Source of the DNA: Rachicladosporium sp. CCFEE 5018
Lineage: Eukaryota; Ascomycota; Dothideomycetes; Cladosporiales; Cladosporiaceae
Length of the DNA stretch: 64,000 nt
Assembly: GCA_002077045.2 (NCBI GenBank)
Contig: KZ111173.1
Span: 124,001 to 188,000, forward strand
Reading direction: 5' to 3'
The position numbers were made by a program, and so were the translations under genes. Positions 19,761 to 29,820 of this stretch are shown here, one piece after another. The notes beneath the pieces were generated by a model. The model did no database searches. It saw only the letters and a program-made list of their open reading frames with translations, and was not told where the DNA came from. The first letter of the stretch is position 1, and every line of letters starts with the position of its first letter.

Positions 19761-20963
19761 TCATTCCTCCATCTTCATCAATTTGTTCAAGTCGTCTCCG
19801 TCGCTCGCCTCGCCCTCCTGGTTACCTGGAGTCGGAAGTGGGGTCTCAGGAGGTAACGCTAAGTTCACGGCATACTTGTCTCTACGAATGAGCAAGGCTG
19901 CATCGCTTGCAGCGTACCCGTTGGCCACAGCTTGCGAAGGGTACCTGTACCCATTGGTATGCTCTCCGGGTCCCGAAGTAGCCTGCTGAATCTCCTTACG
20001 CAGTGTCTGCACGTCAATCCGGCGCGCTGGACCCCACGTAACGCATCGACGGACTAGGTTCTTCAGCGTGTCGGAGTACGGAAGACTGTCTTCGACAGGC
20101 GGTGGCTCGCGGAGGTCGAGATATATCATGCCAATCGAGTCGTCGAGAGTCATCAAGTTTAGCACTATGAGGCCAACACCGTAGACGTTCGTCTTGGTAG
20201 TCATCTCGACGTAAGAATTCTCCAGTGCTTCTGGGCTTCGAGAAGCTTCTGTTCCTCCTCCGTTGTTGTACGCCTCGTGTGCTGGACTGATCACATACGT
20301 GAGGCCGAAGTCGCCAAGCTTCGGCACAGGAAAGAGGCTGTACTCGGATGATGACCCTTCTCCAAGAAAGACGTTCGCAGTTTTCATATCGCGGTGGACA
20401 ATCGTACGCCAGCCGGTGACTGAATGCCGAAGGTCACCTTGCTCCATCAGCAACGCAGCGTCTGCGAGGTGTGCGAACAGGCACCAAATGAAGGGCTCCG
20501 GAATTACTCTGCCTTCCTCAAGGTAGCTGTTGCAGAGCTCCTCTAGATCGCCGAACGGACAATACTCAAGCGCCATTCTGAAGAATCCCTCGGGTACGAA
20601 TTCGCGATAGTCTCGTATGTCGATGATTGGGTTGTTCACCAGTCCTTGCGGCGACTGCACAAACTCCTTCCGAGGTTGCGCATTGAGATTGTGGAATGCT
20701 GTCAGAGCCCCGGCCTCGATGATGTGTGCCTTCCACTCCGTGAATTGGATCAATGGGTATGTATCCTCCCACTCGTCTTTATCATCAAGGTATGTGTCTT
20801 TGACTGCTATGCGTTCCCTGATTCTGCCATGCTCATCGATATTGATCCATGCACTTACGACGCCCTGCCCACCGCTTCCGAGGCCTCGCGATGCAGCCCA
20901 GCCACCGTCCCTCGCATGTGCCGCCTGAACTGCTTGGTACTCCTTCGCCTGCAACTCAATCAT
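19761..20963 (-). CDS. Protein kinase-like protein, array member 3
   Basis: About 400 residues from the ATG at 20961-20963 (MIELQAKEY). The frame is open a further 13 codons upstream with no ATG. Landmarks are glycine loop LGSGGQGVVSAW, catalytic Lys in IAVKDTYL, catalytic loop VHRDMKTANVFL, DFG in KLGDFGLTYV, and SPEALE in the APE position. The shared array segment reads EPFIWCLFAHL, MEQGDL and GWRTIVHRD, and TKTNVYGVG follows, which places it with member 4. The C-terminus is acidic (GEASDGDDLNK). Complete catalytic residues suggest an active Ser/Thr kinase of unknown target. A short upstream exon cannot be excluded. Confidence 0.83.
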   Translation of the reverse strand: MIELQAKEYQAVQAAHARDGGWAASRGLGSGGQGVVSAWINIDEHGRIRERIAVKDTYLDDKDEWEDTYPLIQFTEWKAHIIEAGALTAFHNLNAQPRKEFVQSPQGLVNNPIIDIRDYREFVPEGFFRMALEYCPFGDLEELCNSYLEEGRVIPEPFIWCLFAHLADAALLMEQGDLRHSVTGWRTIVHRDMKTANVFLGEGSSSEYSLFPVPKLGDFGLTYVISPAHEAYNNGGGTEASRSPEALENSYVEMTTKTNVYGVGLIVLNLMTLDDSIGMIYLDLREPPPVEDSLPYSDTLKNLVRRCVTWGPARRIDVQTLRKEIQQATSGPGEHTNGYRYPSQAVANGYAASDAALLIRRDKYAVNLALPPETPLPTPGNQEGEASDGDDLNKLMKMEE

Positions 20964-21332
20964 GGTGTCCTGAGGGTATGATGAGACTTGATCCGAGGCC
21001 AACGGTCGGTGAACTTACGGTGTGAGTGAGACCGAAGTTGTCTGGCTCGTCGTAATCATTGCGATATACAATGGCTCTCGAGTGTCCGGAGATGGCGGTT
21101 CGAGTCAAAGACAAAGGGACAATTTCTGGACCTGGTCTTCGACCAGCTTTCTTTGTTCGATCGGATCCGGACTCGTCTTCTGCAGATTTGTTCACTACTT
21201 GAAGCTGAACCTCACATCGGACAACCTTGATGGGCAGGATGCTGTACTCTGGGGATCCCGAACTTGAATGACCATCCCTCTGCTCCACCCAGATTTGAAG
21301 GCTTCTTGCGCAATCATGTTTGCGACACAACC
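20964..21332. other. Spacer between kinase genes 3 and 4
   Basis: About 370 bases. A minus-strand frame (20956-21330) runs through it into the start of kinase 3 but has no kinase-like content, so I treat it as non-coding. Confidence 0.4.
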
Positions 21333-22678
21333 TTATCGTCTTCTCCGTCCCCCGCCGTCTCTCCGTCGTCTCATCTCCTCTGTCACTTTCTCGTCGTCTG
21401 CTCCGTCTCCCATAGTCTCGTCATCGGTCTCCTCATAGTAGTCATCGTCGTTCCCATCCTCCGTCATCTCCTCGTCATCTCCCCCTTGTCCTGGATCCTC
21501 TTCCTCGTCTTCCATGGGTACCCCATCTACATCCTCATCTTCATCTTCATCGTCGTCGTCTGAGACTGCAAAGCTCTCTCCTAGGCTGTATGTATCCGGG
21601 CGCAGACGCAAGTCGTCGGATCCAAGCACATGGGCATTTGCCTGCGCCACGGACATATGTCTGAAACCTCGACTCATATCCAAACGATCCTTCGCGGTGA
21701 ATCTGTCAATCGCGGCTCTCAAGCCTCCGACGTCCCATCGCTCGTCAGGGTCATACTTTAGACAGTCATAAACCATGTTCTGCAGCGCCGACGAATGTTG
21801 TTGACCATTTTGATTCAAGTCGGGAAAGTCGCCGTCCTTCCCCCAGTGGACGTTCTCTCCTGTTTCCCGGTCTAGGTTCATCAACGCCGCCATCGTGATG
21901 CCGATGCAGTATACATTCGTCTTGGTCGACATGATCATCTCGTCAGCGTACATGTCCATTTCTGGGGCGAGGAAGCCTTCAGTTCCCTGGCCAGGAGTTC
22001 CCACTGCAGGTATAGCTGGGTTGACGACATATGCCACCCGAAATCTGCGAGCTTCGGAATAGGATACCGTCGATAGTCATGACTCGAAAAGTCGGCAAGA
22101 AAGATGTTCTCGGGTTTGATGTCACGGTGAACTATCGTCCACCAGCCCGGATATGGGCGTCGAAGGTCGCCCTGCTGTAGCAACAGGATTGCGTCCGCAA
22201 GACGCGAGAGGAGACACCACAGGAAGGGCTCTGGGATGAGTTCCTTGAGGCCGTATCGATACGTGTTCATGGTCTGGTGCATGTCACCGTAGCCACAAAC
22301 CTCGAAGTAGCATCTGAAGTAATCCTTCCCCGGATACCCCTGATAATGAAGGATGTCGATGATCGGGTCGCTGACGAGTCCGCCGGCCGACATGATAGAG
22401 CCTCCGCTAGTATTCCCTCTTGCATGCTTCAGTGCAAAGAGAGCGCCAGCTTCAACCGGGATGTGACGGTTTCTAGTGAACTGAGCCAACGGATAGGGGT
22501 TGTTCCATACATAAAGAGCGGTGTCTTTCACAGCCACTCGCTCGTTGACCTTGCCGTGGGCGTCCGTTTTGAGCCACAGGCTGACTGTGCCTTGACCTCC
22601 CCCGCCCAAATGCACATTGCCATGCCACCCTTCTTTCTTAGCATCGCGCTTCAAGCGAGCTTGTGCCATCGTTGTCAT
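21333..22678 (-). CDS. Protein kinase-like protein, array member 4, with apparent frameshift
   Basis: The N-terminal lobe and catalytic loop are in one frame (21935-22678, start MTTMAQARLKR): glycine loop LGGGGQGTVSLW, Lys in VAVKDTALY, EPFLWCLLSRL, GWWTIVHRDIKPENIFL, and KLADFG. Immediately after DFG the homologous sequence moves to another frame (21333-22037): AYVVNPAIPAVG, then GFLAPEMD and STKTNVYCIGITM. Member 3 is colinear across this point. The shift lies in a GGGTGG context at about 22034-22042. No GT-AG intron of usable size bridges it in frame, so this is either a one- or two-base indel (sequencing error or pseudogene) or unusual processing. The rejoined product would have a long acidic Asp/Glu tail of about 60 residues ending in an Arg-rich tip. 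The domain call is firm; functionality is doubtful. Confidence 0.75.
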
Positions 22679-23142
22679 ATAGAACCCGCGCTTTCACTGC
22701 TTATGTTATCGACGTAGCCTCCGCCTCCTCGGTGGTCTGGAGAGTCCAGTGTGACTGTGATGAACGCCACGAGACTCCAAGTGCGACGCTTCGGCCGCAG
22801 AGAAGATAGCGCTCGGGTGAGGGTTGGTATTGCGCCTTGATCGACCGTTGAACTTTGCGATGGTATGTATGGACGCTGTTGCAGCGAGAGTCTATGCCAT
22901 GGAGGACGGCTTGAAACTGACACAATTCCGAGAACGTCTTACGCGTGCGAACAAGGCAGCTAGCCATGCTGCAGACTCTTCGAGTACGAGTGCCCGGATG
23001 TGGGCATTGACGATGTAAACAAAGAGGCTCCCAAGCAAGTCTTCCAACTGGTCACTGGACGCAATTGCTTTGTTCCTCAATGGCGTGTCCATGTGTAGAC
23101 TAGCCGTTTGGGCCGCAACACGTCGCAAAGCAGTATTTGACG
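22679..23142. other. Intergenic between kinase 4 and TRM44
   Basis: About 460 bases, upstream of kinase 4 and downstream of TRM44. The short overlapping frames are not supported as genes. Confidence 0.4.
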
Positions 23143-25137
23143 TCAATGCCCGCTCCCTGGCTTCTGTGCAATCTTGCCCGCTCTTGTCACCCAATCGTGC
23201 GCAACACTCTGGATCGACAGGCCCATCTCGCGCTCGATCAGAGTCTTCACGACCGCTTCCCGGTCTTCTGTGGTGTCGGGATCGTCACTGCTGCTCTCGG
23301 AGTGCTGCCTTCGGCGACGACCGATCACGCTGTGATTCCTTGTGCTCGGTATACGAAGCACTTCTGTCTCGACCTCGTAGCCCACGGACTCGGAGATGGA
23401 CGCCATGTATGAGCACAGTGTAGAATAAGCCGAAGACATCTTCTTTTGTACTAAGCTGCGCTTCAGTGACCCAGTCTCGGCTGCTTGCTTGACTGCAAGA
23501 TCTGTGGAGCTCGTAGCACGTCTGGCTGCGTGCTGGTCCCGTGTCAATTGTGCATCATCGTCCTCTGCGAACGGCTCCGCATCTGCGCATGAATCTTGCT
23601 GTGGTAAGCGGGACGTGTGGGCGTTGCCATTCGTGACTTCATGCGCGGCAGCTGTTGACTTCCTCACGGACTCGGGTGCTCGGAAGCGTGCGCCCGCGAG
23701 ATCGTGCGAACAGCAGGGGATTGCTAGAAAGGCGCCATTGTTTAAGTACGCGAGTAGTGGTGTCCAGGCAGTCAACTCGTCTGCATGATTGGAGACGATG
23801 AAGTTACCACACCTGAAGACGCCATTTTGCCATGTCGAGTCCCCATCATGTGCAAGGTCCAGAGTTGGGTGGAAGATCTCTGGTACGAGGACCTGCTGTT
23901 TCAGATGCATTCTGGTAGCAGGCGGAAAGGTAGACCAGCTCTTGCGCTCACGGGCGTCGAAACCGAAGCCGGAGTAGCCTTCACTCAGCAGTATGTAGAC
24001 CAGAATGCCGTTACCACAGCCGATGTCGACGAAGCCAGGGAATTGGAGCTTGCTCCCCGAGGCCTGCACTTCGCCGCCATGGGCCAAATCTGCAGTGGCG
24101 TCATTGTTACAATACTCCTTCACGTCTTCGAATGCATCTAGAGCTCCACTAGCAGTATCGACATCTCCATGTAGCACTGCGTTGGCCGTGACTGGTCTAT
24201 GGTACATGTCATCCCAAAGCTCGATGAGAAAGGCCGCAATGCCGATGTCTTCGAAAACGTGCTTCACCGGATCAGTGACTTCAACCCAGCTTGTTGTCAA
24301 CCGCTTGCCATACTTAGCTTTCAGTCGTGCGTAAGTGTCCTGATATCGTTTCTGCGGGATGATCTGGTCATGGTGCACGCGCTTCTCGTAGCCTGTCAGC
24401 TGGCCTTCGCCGTGCTTGTGCACGGTCTGGAGGAGCTTCAATGCTGTGCGATCGAGGCGAGTGTCGTTTAGACCCTGAGTTGAGTCGAAGTACTTGTACG
24501 ATAAAGAGATCTTGCCAGCGTCCTTGCCAGGGCCAAGAGGACTCGGATTTCTCGGGCAGCTGTGATGAAAGGCGAGCTGCTTGACTGCTGGGTGGTAATG
24601 AGGCATATCCTCGGCACGCATGACGTGTGGTATGTAAACGACCAAGGACCCGGTGTCGTCGTCAGTGTCTCGCGATAAGAAGAGGCAAGTCTGTTCGAGC
24701 AGTCGATCGCGCTGCTGGTTTCGAGGTATCAGTCTGCGGACGATGGTTCGATCACAATGCCAACCAGATGCCTCGTATGCTGTAGTATTAATTCTCTCAA
24801 TGTGATCATCGTTTGTGGTGTGGTCACCACGGTCGTCGTTATGGCCCTGCCCTGCGCTGTCATGAATGATATCGGCACGAACAATGTTGGATGAAGTAAG
24901 GTTCGGATGACGAACGAGATCGAGCATTACCAACTCGAACACCTCAGGCGGGAAGCGACATAGCGCCGCAAGTGCGGTAGTCCATGAATCAGATCCACGA
25001 TCAATGTCTGGAAGAGTGTGCATCCCCTCAAGCGGAGTGAAGACGTGAGGCTCTGCGAGATGACCTCTCACGGTCCCGGGCCACGCCCACGCTTCCATCG
25101 CAGCCTCTACACCGTCCATCACTGGCACATATGGCAT
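23143..25137 (-). CDS. TRM44: tRNA (uridine-44-2'-O-)-methyltransferase Trm44
   Basis: An AdoMet-dependent methyltransferase that 2'-O-methylates U44 in tRNA-Ser of eukaryotes, in the cytoplasm. The 664-residue single exon starts at MPYVPVMDG. The methyltransferase fold is clear: the AdoMet motif is FVDIGCGNGILVYILL, followed by GYSGFGFDARERKSW and later by NHADELTAWTPLLAYL and FLAIPCCSHDLAGARF, the motif order typical of Trm44. The N-terminal third (FPPEVFELVMLDLVRHPNL) and the insert between the motif blocks are less conserved. The C-terminus (ISESVGYEVETEVLRIPSTRN, then an RRRR patch) matches the family's final helix and strand. A polar stretch at roughly residues 500-560 is probably disordered. 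It is a conserved housekeeping gene with no functional link to the neighbouring kinases. Confidence 0.88.
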   Translation of the reverse strand: MPYVPVMDGVEAAMEAWAWPGTVRGHLAEPHVFTPLEGMHTLPDIDRGSDSWTTALAALCRFPPEVFELVMLDLVRHPNLTSSNIVRADIIHDSAGQGHNDDRGDHTTNDDHIERINTTAYEASGWHCDRTIVRRLIPRNQQRDRLLEQTCLFLSRDTDDDTGSLVVYIPHVMRAEDMPHYHPAVKQLAFHHSCPRNPSPLGPGKDAGKISLSYKYFDSTQGLNDTRLDRTALKLLQTVHKHGEGQLTGYEKRVHHDQIIPQKRYQDTYARLKAKYGKRLTTSWVEVTDPVKHVFEDIGIAAFLIELWDDMYHRPVTANAVLHGDVDTASGALDAFEDVKEYCNNDATADLAHGGEVQASGSKLQFPGFVDIGCGNGILVYILLSEGYSGFGFDARERKSWSTFPPATRMHLKQQVLVPEIFHPTLDLAHDGDSTWQNGVFRCGNFIVSNHADELTAWTPLLAYLNNGAFLAIPCCSHDLAGARFRAPESVRKSTAAAHEVTNGNAHTSRLPQQDSCADAEPFAEDDDAQLTRDQHAARRATSSTDLAVKQAAETGSLKRSLVQKKMSSAYSTLCSYMASISESVGYEVETEVLRIPSTRNHSVIGRRRRQHSESSSDDPDTTEDREAVVKTLIEREMGLSIQSVAHDWVTRAGKIAQKPGSGH

Positions 25138-25540
25138 TGCCGCGGTAAGAGAAGCGAGGTCAGACGCCTGCTGAATCGAAGGGCGAGGTCTTGGAGAATA
25201 AGATTAATGTGAGGTCAAGAAAAGCTAGGCTTGGCAGCATGGACAATGCTGCAAGGGGTGGCAGCTCGCGCATATGTGCGTCTGCTGCTCGTGTATCTTC
25301 TATATCTATCATGGACAGGCGGAGCGTATGCTGAGATCCTCGCCGTGGCCGCGCAGCACGTCTCTAGCGTTCGTCTCTCCCAAGCTCGCCTCCAACACCT
25401 TTCCCGTCTTGTCCTGATCTCTGTCTGAAAGCTGCCAGAGTCTGTGTCTGCACTACGGCTCGTACGTAGCACAAGAATGCAGGCCGAAGATCTGCTACTC
25501 CAGAACCTTTGGCACCCAAGCGTAGCCTGTACGACAATCC
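25138..25540. other. Intergenic between TRM44 and GNA1
   Basis: About 400 bases, with no supportable gene. It holds the TRM44 promoter and the GNA1 3' flank. Confidence 0.4.
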
Positions 25541-26149
25541 TTACTTCTTGCTGTTCCCCTCATAGTAGTGCGCCATCTCCAACCCAGCTCTCTTGAACCC
25601 ACACTTCACATAGAACCCCTCGTTCGCTTCCGAGCAGTCCAGAATAGTCTTGTAGCAGCCCACATGTTCGGCCACGTAGTCCAATGCCTGTATGATTCTC
25701 AAGCCAAGCTTCTTCCCTTGTTGATCCTTCGTAACTGCAATGTCCTCGATGTGACCGACGAGACCGAGAGAGTGTATACTGTTGAGCGCCTGGTCAGTAT
25801 TTACGCTCCTCATGCACGGTCTCCTCACACAGAGAAGTAGGTTCGACACTCACAACTTCTTCTCCACAACCAATGCCCCAGTCCCTACTATCTTCTCCTC
25901 CCCATCCAGTATGACCAACACGTGATATCCGCTCCCTGCCTTCATCTCATCGAAACGCTTCTCGAACTCCTCTTTCTGCACATCGCCCACTGTCGTAAGA
26001 ACTCGAAGGACATCTAGGAAGCCTGCTTCGAAATCACTGCGCTCGAGCGGCCGGACGGAGTAGCCAGTGGGCAATGCTTCCGAGACCGCGGGAGATATAA
26101 GCGAAGTCGAGAAGAGCGAATTCGAGTCTTGTTCTTGAGGTCTAGCCAT
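25541..26149 (-). CDS. GNA1: Glucosamine 6-phosphate N-acetyltransferase
   Basis: A GNAT-fold enzyme that transfers acetyl from acetyl-CoA to glucosamine 6-phosphate, a step toward UDP-GlcNAc for chitin, N-glycans and GPI anchors. The exons are 25854-26149 and 25541-25778 on the minus strand, giving 177 residues. The join reads VVEKKFIHSLGLVGHIEDI, restoring the conserved family block. The acetyl-CoA loop is in QQGKKLGLRIIQAL. The C-terminal LDCSEANEGFYVKCGF segment is characteristic of Gna1. The start MARPQEQDSN (26147-26149) gives the usual length; the frame remains open upstream to 26257 but is not family-like. The intron (25779-25853) has a GTGAGT donor. Essential housekeeping function is expected. 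Confidence 0.92.
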
Positions 26150-26642
26150 ATTGAAGATTGAACACGGGAGATTTCGTGCGAACCGTGGAGGGAGATGAAT
26201 TGACGACGTGTGTTCCAATGGCTGCAAGCGAGAGTGTGGGTACGAGTAAAAAGACACGGAAGGACTTATCTCTTCAAGCTGGCCACGCTACTTGCGTTGG
26301 TCCCACAATGGGTTGACGGATGGTGTTGCAGCATACTGGTGTGTACGTCGAAGCATGTGTACCTGCATCTCGAAGTCCGTGATCGACCCGTCCGTGCGGT
26401 GCGCATTGGATGCTTGCACATACAAAGTACTCAAAAGACGATACAGCGTGACGGATGATTGGTAGAGGCTCTCTGCGAGGTTTCACGGCAGCAACGAGGA
26501 TCTCGTTGGAATGCTTTTGCTATCATAGTATCTCACAGTAGGGTATATCCGGCCACACGCCGGTGCCTGTGCAGAAGCCGAAATGGGTCACACCTAGCCC
26601 TGCTCCCTTTCCAAACAACATTGCTCCCTGGAGTCTTGGTAC
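26150..26642. other. Intergenic between GNA1 and the RGS gene
   Basis: About 490 bases, with the GNA1 promoter and the 3' flank of the RGS gene. No gene, repeat or RNA was recognised. Confidence 0.4.
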
Positions 26643-28098
26643 CTAGAACAGGTTCCCATGTGGCACAGCGCAGAAGATGCCCACAATCACCGCACTAATC
26701 ACAAAGGATCCCAGGATCGACTGCAAGAAGATCGTATCCTGAATCTGCCGTAGCGCAGGCTCCTCAATCCAAATTTCCCGATCAAAGATCTTGCGAATGA
26801 CATTCCGCTTCTTGTACTTCGGGATCCAAGGCTCGTCTTCGAAGGAATTGGTCGAAGAGCTGACAAGCGAGTCGTGCGACATAGCCTTCTCGCTGATCAT
26901 CTCGTCGGCATCATCTGAGAAGAGCTCCCAGGGCCGCAAATGGCGATGATGCATGCCGTGGAGGACGACGCACATACCCTTCATGGCCGCGAAGAGTGTG
27001 GCGAAACCGACCATCCAGCCGATGATAGGCAGCACACGCCATGCGCGACCAGCGTGAGAGAGTGTGATGAGCAGGTCTGCGATGAAGCCAGCGGCAATGC
27101 CGAAGATCCCGAGTCCGCGAGCGAAGATCACGCGTGGGCGGTTGCCGTTGCAGATCGTCCAGCGAATGAAATTGGGGTGTGCTTGCTTCCGCAGACTGAA
27201 CTCGACTGTGTTGGCGATGCCTCGGAAGGCTGAGGGGTGAGTGGTGTTCTGGAGGGCGTGGAGCAAAGCCTGCTTCTCGCGAGAAGAGAGGTTGAGTTGT
27301 CGGTGCGCGCCCTCGGCGATGTAGACTGTGATGATGCGGCTGATCTCGTCACGGTACGGTTGCATGGTAACTAGCCAAGTCGTCAGTCACTAAGCTCAAG
27401 TATGCTTGGAATCGTTCCATGATACTTACATGGCTGCCACTTCATGCCCGCATCGCCGAACGCTTGACTTGCAACGCTCTTGGCTCCTTGACTGCTTGCA
27501 AAGGTGTGATCGCCCGCAGACGAGGCGTACTCGGACGGAGCGTTCGGCTTGTCGACTGACGTCGACGATCGTGCGGGCGTGTGGAATGGATCGGCTTGAC
27601 CATCGATCTTGCCGCCCTGACCATCGGCGAAGTCGGTACCGTTGAGCATCTCCGAGACCTGCAGATTGGCCTGCTTGCCACGTCCACCACGAGCCGCCTC
27701 AGCCTCGGCTTGGGCTTGGGTCCATTCTGGCGATAGTGCTTGCTCGCTTGCCGGGAGGTTCTCGAAGCGGGCCACATAATCTCGATACCAGAGGAAGAAT
27801 TGTAAGTTCTCTGCGCTGTATTCGATGTACTTGAGGTAGTTCATGAAGTCTCGGACAGTGCATGGCTGGTCGCAGATGTTAGTGAAAGTGTACATAGCGA
27901 ATTGATACAAGTGCGACTTACTGGGCAGACGCCGCCACTGATGATCTTGTCGAATGAGAGTGCTTCCGGAATACCAGCGCTGAGCCCAGAACTGCCCGAC
28001 TCGAGAGAGCTGCGGCGCTGCTTCTCGTCGCCATCGATGGAGCTGCTCGACGATGATGCGAAATGCGACGGTCGACGGTATGTCAATGAGTACACCAT
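26643..28098 (-). CDS. RGS-domain membrane protein, RAX1/RgsC-like
   Basis: Proposed minus-strand exons are 27922-28098, 27430-27865 and 26643-27370, giving 446 residues. The joins are in phase (GGVCP to PCTVRDFMNYL; WQP to FTMQPYRDEI). The RGS fold begins before the first intron (ALSFDKIISG) and continues in CTVRDFMNYLKYIEYSAENLQFFLWYRDYV, is interrupted by a long polar insert, and resumes with YRDEISRIITVYI and HPSAFRGIANTVEFSLR. The C-terminal part has about three hydrophobic helices (FGIAAGFIADLLITL, VLPIIGWMVGFATLFAAM, and SILGSFVISAVIVGIF near the end). RGS plus C-terminal membrane segments is the layout of Rax1 and aspergillus RgsC proteins, which act in polarity and G-protein signalling. 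The family call is good; the ortholog name is inferred. Confidence 0.8.
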
Positions 28099-29820
28099 TT
28101 TGACGAGCGTTGGAGGTTGGTCGATGATCAGTCAAAAGATGTCGGCTTCTCGTAGTTATTGTACTTTTGAAACACCGCACGAACTGTACGTAAGCACCCC
28201 TGGCAAGGACTTGCACTCCGCGAGCGAAGAAAGCCGTGCGACTCGTCGATTGGTGAGGTTGCACGCAGCCTCTTGAATAAAGTACCTAGACAGTCGTGCC
28301 GAGATCTGGAGCTTTGATCTCCACCAGAAAAGTCTAATCCTCGGCACGAAGCCAATGCCACGCGAATGCTAGCGTGGGCGGTCTCGGTCGGACTAGACCC
28401 CTAGTGCCTTCGATGACATGCGCGAGTAGATTGATGGTATACGGAGATAGAAGGGTCTTCGTGCGACACCGCTTTATAAATCTCAGCAGCTTCACTAGTG
28501 ATGCGTGCGAGGCTCTTGAGTGCAGAGCTGCAGCCGGCCAAGAGCGCAAGCCACTATCCCGAATGGTGGCAGCTCTGCTGCAGCATGATGGAACCGGCGG
28601 TCTTGGAGATGCGTGGCACCGCACATGGCGTTCGCTCTCCGCACTCGCGCGAGTCGGCTAGCGTTACCTGTCACTTTGGTTCACGGTCGTGTAGTAGAGG
28701 CATGGCCGTCTTGAGCTGTGATTCGTCGATGATTCGCGTCTTCCGAAACGGGGGCGTTGAGTCCACGATGGGAGTCTGCGGAGGTCGACCGTTTGTGTCT
28801 CGAGGTGCAGCCAGCTTCCTATTCCCGTGCGTCCTGTCTCCGTGAGCGATATGAGTCCCATAATCAGCTGTTATGTAGACGTGCTCACGTACCTTAGTGT
28901 CTCGACTGTTGCTGATGAAGTCGGAAGAACCTCGATCCTCAGGATTGCAAGGATTCAGTGGCCCGAACGCCGCGAACCACATCCATGGTCCTGCGTCTCT
29001 CGTTCTTGCCTCTTTTGGCGAATCGTACCGAACGATCGGGATTTCACGCGCGATCTTGCATTCGCCTACGGCAGCCAAATCTGGGTATATTGTAGCCGAC
29101 CACGCAGATCCGTGATGTATGAGGTAACACATCGAAACGCATTGGTCGGTAAGTCGTGCACGAAGCTGCGCAGTAGAACAATCACCGCGGTTTACAGCAG
29201 ACTATAAATTGCATCAATGTGCCAATATGTGGCGGATATCATCACTGGCACCTTGGAACGCCACTCCGCATGGGCGACCGAGACGAACCTGGTCAACGTG
29301 CACCAAGCCTGGTCGTGCCTGGTTCAGGAGTCTGCATGGGTGTTTGCGTCCCGAACATACCCTTTGAGTTTTGATATCAGGGGTGGACGAGACAGCTACA
29401 GCTTACAGTAGTACACCGATCATATCAACTACTGCATGTACCAAACACCCAGGGAGTGCAGGCATGCATATTGACCTGCATCGATGAGCGTGGAAGAGAT
29501 TCAACGCATTGATCTGGCTATGAGGCGAGCATCCCCGTGCAACGTGGAGAGATAGTGCCTTGGTGCTAGTCTGTGTGCTTGGAGGTCGTGGACCGTGGAA
29601 TCGCGCCTCAACACAGTGTGCTCGCAAAGCGGAGCCGCCTCCGTTCCTCAAAATTCGTGCGCAAGTTGGCAACAGCTGGGCTGGGCATCGTCCACTGCCA
29701 CAAAGCTATGTACTCCAGAGAGCAAGATGGTCGCCTAAGCTGCTATCGATTGCTTCGGTAACATGGACTTTGAACATGAAGCGTCATCGAAAACACTGTT
29801 TCAGCCCACCCCAATCACCA
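28099..29820. other. Large intergenic interval between RGS and formamidase genes
   Basis: About 1.7 kb. The longest frame is a minus-strand 153-codon one (28671-29132), without recognisable domain and overlapped by plus-strand frames. I do not call a gene. It should contain the RGS gene promoter; no repeat structure stands out. Confidence 0.45.

Noticed and set aside
28671..29132. 153-codon minus-strand open frame
   Set aside because: No domain, no codon or splice support, and it is overlapped by plus-strand frames of similar length. It could be a real orphan gene but cannot be supported.
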